Below the pieces are notes generated by a model. That model did not search any database and was not told where the DNA came from. It saw only the letters and a program-made list of their open reading frames with translations. DNA of 64,000 bases from Corynebacterium sp. CNCTC7651 (GTDB taxonomy: Bacteria; Actinomycetota; Actinomycetes; Mycobacteriales; Mycobacteriaceae). Location of the stretch: positions 248,001 to 312,000 of the forward strand of contig NZ_CP071246.1 of NCBI RefSeq assembly GCF_021496665.1. Direction: 5' to 3'. This document shows positions 45,717 to 53,859 of this stretch, in pieces. The translations under genes and the position numbers were made by a program. Each line of letters opens with the position of its first letter. Position 1 is the stretch's first letter.

Positions 45717-46160
45717 ATGTCTACTTACCACCCGAAGAGCGGTGACATTACCCGTAAGTGGTACGTCATCGACGCAACCGACGTGGTGCTTGGCAAGCTC
45801 GCTTCCACCGCAGCTGACCTGCTGCGCGGCAAGCACAAGCCGCAGTTTGCACCGAACGTTGACACCGGCGATCACGTGATTGTGATCAACGCTGACAAGA
45901 TCCACATCTCGTCCAACAAGCGCGATCGCGAGATGCGCTACCGCCACTCCGGTTACCCGGGTGGTCTGAAGTCCATGACCCTGGGCCGCGCGCTGGATGA
46001 GCGCCCGGACCGCGTCATCGAGGAAGCTGTGAAGGGCATGATGCCGCACAACAGGCTTTCCCGTGAGTCCATCAAGAAGCTGCACGTCTTCGTCGGCGAC
46101 GAGCACCCGTACGCCGGTCAGCAGCCCGAGCCCTACGAGTTTAAGCAGGTGGCACAGTAA
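45717..46160 (+). CDS. rplM: 50S ribosomal protein L13
   Basis: L13 (147 aa, exact family length) is an early large-subunit assembly protein. It starts [30 protein letters not shown] after AAAGGAG. The out-of-frame ATG at 45713 is ignored. TAA overlaps the rpsI ATG by one base. Confidence 0.98.
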   Translation: MSTYHPKSGDITRKWYVIDATDVVLGKLASTAADLLRGKHKPQFAPNVDTGDHVIVINADKIHISSNKRDREMRYRHSGYPGGLKSMTLGRALDERPDRVIEEAVKGMMPHNRLSRESIKKLHVFVGDEHPYAGQQPEPYEFKQVAQ

Positions 46161-46717
46161 TGACCGAGCCGAACAACTACGCCGAGGACAACTACGCAGC
46201 AGAGGCGCTGGACACCGACATCGATCACGCAACCGCGGCGACCGAGGAGTTCAACTACACCATCGGTGACGCGATTGCACCGGAGGTCGAGGAGACCGAG
46301 GGCGAGTTCGCTGAGCCGGTGCAGCTGCACGAGGGCCCGATCCAGACCGTTGGCCGCCGTAAGCGCGCCATCGCCCGCGTGACCGTTACCGAGGGCGAGG
46401 GCAAGATCACCGTCAACGGCCGCGACTTCGAGGACTACTTCCCGAACAAGCTGCACCAGCAGGACATCCTGCAGCCGCTGACCCTGCTCGAGCGCGAGGG
46501 CCAGTTCGACATCAAGGCAAACATCGGCGGCGGCGGCCCGACCGGCCAGGCCGGTGCCCTGCGCCTGGCAATCGCCCGTGCGCTGAACGTGTACAACCCG
46601 GCTGAGCGCCCGACCCTGAAGAAGGCTGGCCTGCTCACCCGTGATGCCCGTGCCGTGGAGCGCAAGAAGGCTGGTCTGCACAAGGCCCGTCGCGCACCGC
46701 AGTACTCCAAGCGTTAA
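46160..46717 (+). CDS. rpsI: 30S ribosomal protein S9 with acidic N-terminal extension
   Basis: S9 (185 aa) reaches the P-site tRNA with its C-terminal tail (RAPQYSKR, intact). The S9 core begins at about residue 57 ([25 protein letters not shown]). The first 55 residues are an acidic extension rich in Glu, Ala and Asn, a feature common in corynebacteria. Coupled to rplM by a one-base overlap. Confidence 0.97.
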   Translation: MTEPNNYAEDNYAAEALDTDIDHATAATEEFNYTIGDAIAPEVEETEGEFAEPVQLHEGPIQTVGRRKRAIARVTVTEGEGKITVNGRDFEDYFPNKLHQQDILQPLTLLEREGQFDIKANIGGGGPTGQAGALRLAIARALNVYNPAERPTLKKAGLLTRDARAVERKKAGLHKARRAPQYSKR

Positions 46718-46750
46718 TCTCGCTGCGGCGCACATTCGCCGCGCATGCTC

Positions 46751-46783
46751 AAGCTCCCTCCGTACGCCGGGGGGAGCTTTTTG
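46751..46783 (+). terminator. Rho-independent terminator after rpsI
   Basis: AAGCTCCC (46751-46758) pairs with GGGGAGCTT (46771-46779), followed by TTTTGC. Confidence 0.88.
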
Positions 46784-46851
46784 CTTGCCGACGATTGCAA
46801 AAACCTCAGTTTTTGTAGGAACCGCAGCCTGGCAGCAGCGGAGGTGTCCGG

Positions 46852-46857
46852 CATAAT
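46852..46857 (+). promoter_or_regulatory. glmM -10 element (leaderless)
   Basis: CATAAT lies 7 bases before the glmM ATG with no ribosome-binding site between. glmS has the same arrangement. Confidence 0.55.
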
Positions 46858-46864
46858 TGTGGCT

Positions 46865-48205
46865 ATGACTCGACTTTTTGGCACTGATGGTGTGCGCGGC
46901 CTGGCAAATGAGGCGTTGACGGCCTCGATGGCGATGCGCCTTGGCGCGGCCGCGGCGACCGTGCTTACCCGTGACCGCAGCTCGCAGCGTCGCCCGACGG
47001 CGCTCATTGGGCGCGATCCCCGCGTCTCCGGCGAGATGCTAGCAGCGGCGATGGCTGCAGGTATGGCCTCCAAGGGCGTGGACGTGCTGCGCGTAGGTGT
47101 CATTCCCACCCCGGGCCTGGCGTTTTTGACGGACGATTACGGTGCCGATATCGGGGTGATGATCTCGGCGTCCCACAACCCGATGCCGGACAACGGCATC
47201 AAGTTCTTCTCCGCCGGCGGCAAGAAGCTCCCCGACGATGTTGAGGACGAGATTGAGGCCGCGATGGCGGAGCTTTCCGAGACCGGCCCGACCGGCACCG
47301 GCATTGGTCGCGTGATCGAGGAGGCTCCGGATGCCCGCGAGCGCTACCTGGCGCACCTCAAGGAGGCCGTAGCTGCTGATCTGAGCGGCATCAAGGTGGT
47401 TGTGGACTGCGCGAACGGCGCCGCTTCCAAGGTGGCACCCCAGGCGTACGAGGCCGCTGGCGCAGAGGTCACCGCGATCTTCAACAAGCCCAACGCGTTC
47501 AACATCAATGATGGCTCCGGTTCCACCCACATGGAGCAGATCCAGGCGGCCGTGGTGGAGCACGGTGCTGATCTCGGCCTGGCCCACGACGGTGACGCGG
47601 ACCGCTGCCTTGCTGTAGATGCGCAGGGCAGCATCGTTGACGGCGATCAGATCATGGCGATCCTGGCCACCGGGATGAAGGAGCGCAACGCCCTCGTCGA
47701 CAACACACTGGTTGCGACGGTGATGAGCAACCTGGGCCTGAAGATCGCGATGCGCGAACAGGGGATTGCGCTAAAGGAGACGGCCGTGGGCGACCGTTAC
47801 GTGCTCGAGGAACTCGGTCGCGGCGACTACTCCCTGGGCGGCGAGCAGTCCGGCCACGTCGTGCTGCCTGCCTACGCGACGACTGGCGACGGCACCCTGA
47901 CCGGCCTCATGCTCATGGCCCGCATGGCAGAGACCGGGAAGAGCCTCGCCGAGCTGGCTAGCGTGATGACGGTGCTGCCGCAGGTGCTGATCAACGTGCC
48001 GGTGTCCGACAAGGGCCGCATCCTGCACGCACCCGAGGTGCAGGAGGCAATCGCCGCCGCGGAGCACGAGCTTGGCGACGACGGCCGCGTGCTCCTGCGC
48101 CCATCCGGCACCGAGGAGCTCTTCCGCGTGATGGTGGAGGCAGCCGAGGAGGAACAGGCGCGCAAGGTTGCCGGCCGGCTGGCGGCCGCGGTCGCGGCGG
48201 TTTAA
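46865..48205 (+). CDS. glmM: Phosphoglucosamine mutase
   Basis: Converts glucosamine-6-phosphate to glucosamine-1-phosphate on the way to UDP-GlcNAc, directly after GlmS. The 446 aa protein has the phosphoserine active site [12 protein letters not shown] (Ser103), the metal-binding DGDADRC and the C-terminal phosphate-binding [15 protein letters not shown]. The ATG at 46865 starts [12 protein letters not shown], the canonical N-terminus; the open extension from 46745 is rejected. Confidence 0.98.
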   Translation: MTRLFGTDGVRGLANEALTASMAMRLGAAAATVLTRDRSSQRRPTALIGRDPRVSGEMLAAAMAAGMASKGVDVLRVGVIPTPGLAFLTDDYGADIGVMISASHNPMPDNGIKFFSAGGKKLPDDVEDEIEAAMAELSETGPTGTGIGRVIEEAPDARERYLAHLKEAVAADLSGIKVVVDCANGAASKVAPQAYEAAGAEVTAIFNKPNAFNINDGSGSTHMEQIQAAVVEHGADLGLAHDGDADRCLAVDAQGSIVDGDQIMAILATGMKERNALVDNTLVATVMSNLGLKIAMREQGIALKETAVGDRYVLEELGRGDYSLGGEQSGHVVLPAYATTGDGTLTGLMLMARMAETGKSLAELASVMTVLPQVLINVPVSDKGRILHAPEVQEAIAAAEHELGDDGRVLLRPSGTEELFRVMVEAAEEEQARKVAGRLAAAVAAV

Positions 48206-48217
48206 TCTAGGCGCGGG

Positions 48218-48265
48218 TAAAAAAGTTTCGCCGGCGAGGGAACCGGCGGGCGTTTGGGGGAGTCT
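48218..48265 (+). promoter_or_regulatory. ECF-type promoter of the unknown three-gene module
   Basis: TAAAAAAGTTTCG, 8 bases, GGAACC (48239-48244), 16 bases, then AGTCT (48261-48265). The upstream box and GGAACC are the same as at 44684, and the distance to the start codon (96 bases from GGAAC) is identical. Confidence 0.6.
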
Positions 48266-48289
48266 GAATAGGGGAAGACTATTCAGACT
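48261..48289 (+). repeat. Perfect 11-bp inverted repeat at the module promoter
   Basis: AGTCTGAATAG (48261-48271) and CTATTCAGACT (48279-48289) with a 7-base centre. It overlaps the -10 element and expected transcription start, so it could be an operator or a 5' stem in the transcript. Confidence 0.8.
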
Positions 48290-48312
48290 TGGGCCGGTGT
48301 GAGCCGGCCCAA
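48289..48312 (+). repeat. Perfect 9-bp inverted repeat in the module leader
   Basis: TTGGGCCGG (48289-48297) and CCGGCCCAA (48304-48312) around TGTGAG, directly after the first inverted repeat and 11 bases before the GGGGG ribosome-binding site. No T-run follows, so it is not a normal terminator. Confidence 0.75.
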
Positions 48313-48334
48313 ACAACATCATTGGGGGTAAGAC

Positions 48335-48649
48335 GTGGGCACTCACGTTGGGCCAGATTTAGACACCGCGGTGGTGCGTGCTTTCTACGACGGAGCGATT
48401 GCCACCTACGAATCTGCAGCGCACGCATTGGATGCAAACCGGGTTGAGGTCCATCCCGCGGACTTCGGCGAAGGGTTTGCTGACCGCGGGGCGCGCATCG
48501 CTGACGCGCTGGAGCGCCTGCACGGGACCACGCTTGAGTATCTCGAGTCACGTTCCCGCACGTGGGAGAGCATCCTCGCGCTCGCGGACGATGTGGATGC
48601 ACTCGATGCCGCTAACGCCGCAGCCTTCGGGCGGGTGAACGGGCTGTGA
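48335..48649 (+). CDS. Small helical protein of unknown function, first gene of the module
   Basis: A 104 aa protein with a GTG start after TTGGGGGTAAG. It is predicted to be nearly all helical and has the size of WXG100/EspC-like secreted proteins. There is no W-x-G turn: the only Trp is in SRTWESI. No signal peptide or TM helix. Its stop overlaps the start of the next gene (GTGATG). The shared upstream element with the WXG100 operon is the main hint to function. I do not recognise a family. Confidence 0.65.
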   Translation: MGTHVGPDLDTAVVRAFYDGAIATYESAAHALDANRVEVHPADFGEGFADRGARIADALERLHGTTLEYLESRSRTWESILALADDVDALDAANAAAFGRVNGL

Positions 48650-50700
48650 TGGGGGCAGGTGCAACGGCGCAGACCACGGTGAGTGAAGCGGTGGCAATGG
48701 TCAACATCGCACCCGGGGTAAGCGCAGGACAAAAGGCCGCGGTGGCATCCGCTGGCAAGGATGTCATTGGGCAGGTTAAGCGGTGCAGCGGCCAGGACTT
48801 CACCCGCTTTCGCGGGGCATCGCTCACTATTGGGCTGGCCGGCTGCGGCGGCGCACGCGGAGAAGTGGCCCGCCGGAACACCCGGGTGTCCGTACCACGC
48901 GGCGCGGAGAGCTGGTTCCTCGAGGTGGGTATCACTCGTCGGGAGCGTGCGGATGCCGCGAAGACGAAATCGCACTTCGATCAGGTGGACACGGTGAGTA
49001 AGCAGATCCGCAACTGCTGTTCCGCCATCGAGAAGATCAAGTCCACCATGCGTGCGAGCGTGGAAATGCTGATTCGCCCCGCCAAGCGCATGCTCGAAAT
49101 CGTGCTTAAGTTCGCGCTGACCAAGCTCATTCCCATAGCAGTGGAGCTGGTGCTCAAGGCGATCAAGTGGGCGCTGGACATCACCCGGGATGGTAACGGC
49201 CTTATCGAACTCATCCTGGACGGGATGTGCGATTGCCTCGAAGACGCGGCAGGCAACAAGGCCGACCAGCCGGTGCGGTACCGGGACAACAAGTGCCACT
49301 ACGAGGAAGCGCCGGGCAAGCAGACCGACACTGTGGCGCCACCGCCAGCGCCGACACCTGCCCCAAACCCGGGCCCTGTCACTGGACCCGCTCCGTCGCC
49401 CGCGCCGACGGTGACGCTGCCGCCGGAGCTCCCCTCGGCACCAACGCCGGCGCCGACGCCGACTTCACCGCCGCCTGCTACGACTCCGCCTACCGTGACA
49501 CCGCCACAGAGCAAGGTGTTCGAAGTGCCGAGGGTGACCGAGGTAGAGCAGCTGCCTGCGCCGCCGGCATCCCAGGTGCCAGCTGGGGAATCCCCGGCTA
49601 TGCAGTATAAGGAACCTCCCGCGCTGAATCCGGAGGGGAGTGAGCCAGCGGGGACTACAACGCCGGCCGGCAGCCCGCCGACTGCGACCGCGCCGGTCGC
49701 AACCGCACCGACTCCGAGCGCGCAGGCGGGGGTGAGCCCGCTTCCCGCCCAACCTGCTGCTCCGCAGGCGGTCCCGCCGACGAAGTCCTTGTTCCAGGTG
49801 CCTACGGTCTCAAGCGTTCCCGGCGCGGCGCAGCAGTCGCCGAATGCCCCGGTTACCCATGCTGGCATCCGCCCAGGTGCTCCCGACACCCAGGCGGGCC
49901 CAATTGACCGGCTTTGCCGCTGCGAGCCTGCAGCGCCGGATGACGCCAAGCAGGCACCGCTGGAGCAGCCGGACACGTCGAAAGGTCCCGGGGAGTCGAA
50001 ACAGCCTGAGCAGGTGCTGCCTGATACGGAGGGTCCGGGGGTCGTCGATAAGCAAGAAGCCCAGCCGGACGCCAAGCGAGCACTGACGTTTACCCTGAGC
50101 TTCGATTTCGGTCTTGAGCTCACCGTCAATGCCCCCCTGGATGCCGTGGATTGCGGGATCGCCGAGACTATTAGTCCGGCAAAACCGGAGGTGACGGCAA
50201 AGATCATGGTGGGGCCGCTGGCGCAGGCGGGTGTGGCCGCGGTGCAAGGGGGCATTGAGCGCCTGCGCACGCTGCTGCATGAGGTGGTTGCGTGCCCGGG
50301 TGCGGAGTGCGGGACGCATGCTCCTGCTGCCGAGGCCTCAACGGTTGCGGCCGGGACGGCAACGGGTGGGGGAGTCGCTTCGCCACCACCCGAGTTAGCA
50401 AAGGTGGAGGAACCGCCGGCTCCGCCCAAAAAGGTGGCTAACGGTAATTCTGCGCCCACCATTGGGGCGGGGTCTTCAGGTGGTGGATCTGGGGTGCCGT
50501 CCGGAACCGCTGCCCCGCCACCTGCACCGTCGGCACCTGCACCGGCTGCACCGCCGCCCGCTGCACCTGGTCCGGCCGCTGCACCTGGTCCGGCCGCTCC
50601 GGCTGCGACACCAGCGTCCACCGGCGGTAGGGCAGGCGTAAAGGTTGAGGCGACACAGCACGTCAAAACATGGGGAATGAGAAAATTGGGGGATTGGTAA
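48649..50700 (+). CDS. Large Pro-rich protein with Cys pairs, unknown function, second gene of the module
   Basis: A 683 aa protein not recognised. Residues 1-105 look globular. Residues 110-200 are helical and partly hydrophobic (KFALTKLIPIAVELVLKAIKW). Next come Cys pairs (GMCDCLED, later LCRCEP, and ACPGAEC) separated by long Pro/Ala/Thr-rich linkers. A second folded segment lies at about 480-545 (TFTLSFDFGLELTVNA). The C-terminus is a Pro/Ala-rich run ending in GDW. There is no N-terminal signal peptide. The pattern suits an exported cell-envelope or T7SS-dependent protein, but this is inference. ATG at 48649 overlaps the previous stop; a GTG three bases upstream is possible. Confidence 0.65.
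   Translation: MGAGATAQTTVSEAVAMVNIAPGVSAGQKAAVASAGKDVIGQVKRCSGQDFTRFRGASLTIGLAGCGGARGEVARRNTRVSVPRGAESWFLEVGITRRERADAAKTKSHFDQVDTVSKQIRNCCSAIEKIKSTMRASVEMLIRPAKRMLEIVLKFALTKLIPIAVELVLKAIKWALDITRDGNGLIELILDGMCDCLEDAAGNKADQPVRYRDNKCHYEEAPGKQTDTVAPPPAPTPAPNPGPVTGPAPSPAPTVTLPPELPSAPTPAPTPTSPPPATTPPTVTPPQSKVFEVPRVTEVEQLPAPPASQVPAGESPAMQYKEPPALNPEGSEPAGTTTPAGSPPTATAPVATAPTPSAQAGVSPLPAQPAAPQAVPPTKSLFQVPTVSSVPGAAQQSPNAPVTHAGIRPGAPDTQAGPIDRLCRCEPAAPDDAKQAPLEQPDTSKGPGESKQPEQVLPDTEGPGVVDKQEAQPDAKRALTFTLSFDFGLELTVNAPLDAVDCGIAETISPAKPEVTAKIMVGPLAQAGVAAVQGGIERLRTLLHEVVACPGAECGTHAPAAEASTVAAGTATGGGVASPPPELAKVEEPPAPPKKVANGNSAPTIGAGSSGGGSGVPSGTAAPPPAPSAPAPAAPPPAAPGPAAAPGPAAPAATPASTGGRAGVKVEATQHVKTWGMRKLGDW
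50043..50053 (+). repeat. CGTCGATAAGC dispersed motif, copy 10
   Basis: Exact 11-mer inside the large Pro-rich gene. Confidence 0.7.
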
Positions 50701-50972
50701 TGGATTTCATCGAGTTCGCGGAGATGTACCAGCGGCGCACCGCCAAGCGCTTGCAGGACTTCGAAGCGGTACTGCGCGACACGCAGAAGAAAATGGAGAT
50801 TACGGCGCAGCAGCAGGCGCTGTCGCGCGAACTGCACCCGCAGCGTCCGCCAGCCCACATTCCGCGTGGGGAGTACGGTATGCCGCGACGTCGTGAGCGG
50901 CCGCAGGGCCAGGTGAAAGCTGTGCTGCGGAGGGAGGGGCCGGGTTCTGGCGGAAACCCAGCTGAGGCATAA
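50700..50972 (+). CDS. Small basic coiled-coil-like protein, third gene of the module
   Basis: A 90 aa protein. The first 50 residues are heptad-like helix (MDFIEFAEMYQRRTAKRLQDF...), and the rest is Arg/Pro-rich and probably disordered. The ATG overlaps the stop of the Pro-rich gene (TAATG). Its charge and size could suit a cytoplasmic chaperone or adaptor for the upstream product, but nothing proves this. Family not recognised. Confidence 0.6.
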   Translation: MDFIEFAEMYQRRTAKRLQDFEAVLRDTQKKMEITAQQQALSRELHPQRPPAHIPRGEYGMPRRRERPQGQVKAVLRREGPGSGGNPAEA

Positions 50973-51005
50973 ACCCACCTGAGGCATAACCCCACCTGAG
51001 GCAGA
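50955..51005 (+). repeat. Three tandem 17-bp repeats
   Basis: Units of the form AACCCACCTGAGGCATA at 50955, 50972 and 50989, differing at one to three positions. The first unit encodes the C-terminus and stop of the preceding gene; the others are non-coding. Confidence 0.8.
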
Positions 51006-51038
51006 AAAAGGCCACCCGCGGTCTGCATCGCGGGTGGC
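51006..51038 (-). terminator. Terminator of the hydrolase-like gene
   Basis: GCCACCCGCG and CGCGGGTGGC form a perfect 10 bp stem. On the minus strand it is followed by CTTTTTC, so it mainly ends the minus-strand gene at 51050. It can also fold for the plus-strand module. Confidence 0.85.
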
Positions 51039-51049
51039 TAAGGCGAAAG

Positions 51050-51904
51050 CTAGAAGAGAGAGAACGCGGAATCGTCTCGGGTCAGGCCGGCGGCCTTTGC
51101 CAAGTCATCCCCAACCATGGAGGTGATGCCCTTGCCGGATGCCTCCGGGTCGGAGTAGGCCGCGTACTTCTTCTCGCCCTCCAGCTGGTGGAGCAGAAAA
51201 CCGGTGATGAGCGCGCGAGTGGTGGCCTGGTTCTTCGAGTCGGACTTGCCAAGGCCGATCAGGCGGGACGCGAACGTGTCTTCGGAGAAACCGCGCTGCT
51301 CACCCTTCTTCACGGCGCGGTACGCAACCTCGCCGGCCCAGTTGTAGGCCAGCTTGGCGGGGTTGCCCGGGTTGAGCAGAGAATCGCTGTCTTCACCGGG
51401 GCCGATGACAAGGCCCGGGATGAACAGGTTGCGCGCGGCCTCCACGGCGGAGGGGGCAACGTTAGCCGGGTACGCGGCGGCAACAGCGCGCACCTTCTTG
51501 TTATCCACCGCGGCAAGTACTGCTGCGCCACCGCCCATGCCGTGGCCCGCGAGGGCGAGCTTGCTAGGGGAGACGGTGATGTTGCCGTTGCCGATGCGTA
51601 CGCCGGCAAGCACCTGCAACGCGGTCTCCAGATCTGCGGCGAAGCCCTTGTGGTCCGGGGTCAGGCCCGTTTCCGTGTTGGGTGCTGCAACGACGATGCC
51701 CCAGCTGGCAAGGTGGCGCAGCGTTTCCACGTATGCCTCGGTGCCGCGGCGCCAGTCGTGGCCGAAGGCTACCGCTGGCAGGTCGCGCCCCTCTGCAGGC
51801 GTGTAAACCTTGCCCGGGAGCCCGGTGTAACCCAGGTCGCCTTCCATGACCCGGTGGGGGCCGCGCTTGGACAAGTCAGACAGGTGTTTCAAAGTTGCAG
51901 ACAC
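51050..51904 (-). CDS. Alpha/beta-hydrolase-like protein lacking the nucleophilic serine
   Basis: A 284 aa protein with the dienelactone-hydrolase/cutinase-like alpha/beta fold pattern: PAVAFGHDWRRG, then the nucleophile elbow, then VIGPGEDSDSL. The elbow normally reads G-H-S-M-G-G; here it is GHGMGG with a GGC codon, so the catalytic Ser is Gly. The protein may have lost hydrolase activity or gained another function. The GTG at 51904 is preferred over a TTG at 51910 because a TAGGCT -10 lies 7 bases upstream. No signal peptide seen. Confidence 0.78.
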   Translation of the reverse strand: MSATLKHLSDLSKRGPHRVMEGDLGYTGLPGKVYTPAEGRDLPAVAFGHDWRRGTEAYVETLRHLASWGIVVAAPNTETGLTPDHKGFAADLETALQVLAGVRIGNGNITVSPSKLALAGHGMGGGAAVLAAVDNKKVRAVAAAYPANVAPSAVEAARNLFIPGLVIGPGEDSDSLLNPGNPAKLAYNWAGEVAYRAVKKGEQRGFSEDTFASRLIGLGKSDSKNQATTRALITGFLLHQLEGEKKYAAYSDPEASGKGITSMVGDDLAKAAGLTRDDSAFSLF

Positions 51905-51911
51905 GCTCAAT

Positions 51912-51917
51912 AGCCTA
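51912..51917 (-). promoter_or_regulatory. -10 element of the hydrolase-like gene (leaderless)
   Basis: TAGGCT on the minus strand, 7 bases before the GTG at 51904, which supports that start codon. Confidence 0.5.
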
Positions 51918-52054
51918 CTTGATACCTCAGCGTGATTCCTGGGTGCGTTTGGGTGTTTGAAGGGGCGTCGTCACGCGTGCGCGAACCCCGAGCAGTGCCT
52001 GCGATGGTCTAGTGTTGCTCACGTTCACCACGGCGGCGAAGTGAAGGAGGCGCG

Positions 52055-52714
52055 ATGCTTGGAGCGCTTTCGCTCGCGTTCATCGATTCAATCAATCTGC
52101 TGCTGATCGCCGTGATCGTCGCCGTGGGGATTATGGCGCCGCGCGGCGGGGGGCGGTACGGCAAAGTGACTGCGCTGTTGATTGGCGGCGACTGGCTGGG
52201 CGTGGCCGCGCTGGCGTTTGTGATGCTGGTGATTTTTGACGGCCTCGGCCCCGCCGTGCAGCGGTTCGTGGATGGGCCGGTGTTTGGCATCGTGCTCATA
52301 GCAACCGGCGTGCTCACCGCCCTGCTTGCCCTTCGCGGGGGTGACAATACTGCGCTGGTTGATCGCATTCTCGGCCCGCTGAAATCGCCGAATCCGCTGA
52401 CGGTGCTGACCGGATTCGTGCTTGGCGTAGTGCAGTCCGCCACGTCGGTGCCGTTTTACGGCGGGCTCGCGCTCCTTTCCGCGGCAGGGGTGGATGCGGC
52501 GACGCGGTACGCCACCATCCCGCTCTACGCCACTATCGCGCTTTCTTTACCCACACTGACCGCGCTGTTGGTCGCATGGGTTCGGCAAGCCCCGTACAGT
52601 GCGGCTGGGCGGGCGTTCGCGTGGGCGCGCGCCAACCCCCGGACCGTCACGCTTGCCGCTACCTGGGTGGTCTCAGCGTTGCTGATTGTGCTTGGCGTGG
52701 TGCACCTCCTCTAA
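52055..52714 (+). CDS. Polytopic membrane protein, LysE/Sap-like
   Basis: A 219 aa protein with six predicted TM helices (residues about 1-28, 38-60, 72-95, 112-135, 140-165, 195-218). The arrangement recalls small LysE-superfamily or GAP/Sap transporters, but no motif fixes a substrate. GAAGTGAAGGAGG ribosome-binding site. It precedes alr by 30 bp with a separate promoter between. Confidence 0.65.
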   Translation: MLGALSLAFIDSINLLLIAVIVAVGIMAPRGGGRYGKVTALLIGGDWLGVAALAFVMLVIFDGLGPAVQRFVDGPVFGIVLIATGVLTALLALRGGDNTALVDRILGPLKSPNPLTVLTGFVLGVVQSATSVPFYGGLALLSAAGVDAATRYATIPLYATIALSLPTLTALLVAWVRQAPYSAAGRAFAWARANPRTVTLAATWVVSALLIVLGVVHLL

Positions 52715-52732
52715 CCCGGCGGCGGCGGTGCA

Positions 52733-52738
52733 CAATAT
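52733..52738 (+). promoter_or_regulatory. alr -10 element (leaderless)
   Basis: CAATAT ends 6 bases before the alr ATG, with no ribosome-binding site. It is a weak hexamer, supported by the recurring spacing. Confidence 0.35.
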
Positions 52739-52744
52739 GAATCC

Positions 52745-53833
52745 ATGTACCCGTTGACCGCCCGGATCGATCTCGCTGCCATCGCCCACAACGTTGCCGT
52801 GTTGAAGCGGCAGGCGGGCGATGCGCGCCTAGTCTGCGTGGTTAAAGCGGATGCGTACAATCACGGGATTGCGCGCTGCGTGCCAGTGATGGCGGCAAAC
52901 GGGGCGGATGCGTTCGGGGTTGCCACCTTCGCCGAGGCCCGGGCGGTGCGCGCGGTGACGGATCTCCCGGTCATCGCCTGGCTTTGGGCACCGGCAGAGG
53001 ACATTCCGGAGGGCGTTGAGCTGGGCGTTCCCAGCATGGGGCACTTGCAGGCGCTTATCGACGGTCCCTTGCCCGCCACCCCGCGAACCGTCTACCTCAA
53101 GGTGGATACGGGCATGCAACGCTCCGGATTCGACGAAGCGGAGTGGGATTTGGCGTTTGCCGCGGCCGCAGAGGCGGAGCGCGCCGGGGCGATCAAGGTT
53201 GCCGGGCTGATGAGCCACTTGGCCTCCGCGGACACGCCTGAGGATCCGTACAACGACACGCAAGGCGGGCGATTCCGCGATGCCATTGACCGGGCGCGCG
53301 AGGCAGGTTTGGACCCGCAGGTGAACCACCTTGCCAATTCCCCGGCAACCTGGGCGCGGCCGGACCTGCATTTCCAGCAGGTGCGGCCGGGGGTGAGCCT
53401 GTACGGGCTTGAACCCATCGCCGGGGAGGATCACGGGCTGCGCCCGGCCATGACATGGGTGGGGAGCATCCTGGCTGTGAAGCGCGTGAGAGCCGGTGAC
53501 TCCGTGAGCTACGGGCAGACGTGGCGTGCCCCAGCTGACGGGTTCACTGCAGTGGTGCCCGCCGGTTACGCCGACGGGATAGCTCGCGCGTGGCAGCCGC
53601 GCCTCGCGGTCACCGTGGACGGAACCCGCTACCCGGTTGTGGGGCGCGTGTGCATGGACCAGGTGGTGTTGTGGCTGGAGGGCAATGAGCGTGGTGTGCG
53701 TCCCGGCGACGAGGCGATCATTTTCGGTGCCGGCGGCATGTCAGCCACTGAACTCGCCGATGCGGTGGGCACCATCAACTATGAAGTGGTGTGCTCCCCG
53801 AAAGGGCGGACTGTCCGCGAGTACCTCACATAA
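52745..53833 (+). CDS. alr: Alanine racemase
   Basis: PLP enzyme making D-alanine for peptidoglycan. The 362 aa protein has the PLP-binding Lys34 in [10 protein letters not shown] (usual VVKANAYGHG) and the catalytic Tyr275 in AGYADGIAR. The C-terminal domain has VGRVCMDQ. It heads the alr-tsaE-x-tsaB-rimI-tsaD group, the conserved actinobacterial order. Confidence 0.97.
   Translation: MYPLTARIDLAAIAHNVAVLKRQAGDARLVCVVKADAYNHGIARCVPVMAANGADAFGVATFAEARAVRAVTDLPVIAWLWAPAEDIPEGVELGVPSMGHLQALIDGPLPATPRTVYLKVDTGMQRSGFDEAEWDLAFAAAAEAERAGAIKVAGLMSHLASADTPEDPYNDTQGGRFRDAIDRAREAGLDPQVNHLANSPATWARPDLHFQQVRPGVSLYGLEPIAGEDHGLRPAMTWVGSILAVKRVRAGDSVSYGQTWRAPADGFTAVVPAGYADGIARAWQPRLAVTVDGTRYPVVGRVCMDQVVLWLEGNERGVRPGDEAIIFGAGGMSATELADAVGTINYEVVCSPKGRTVREYLT
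53053..53063 (-). repeat. CGTCGATAAGC dispersed motif, copy 11
   Basis: Exact 11-mer on the minus strand inside alr. Confidence 0.7.
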
Positions 53834-53859
53834 GCACGGCGTAGCAAAGGCAGGCAGAG

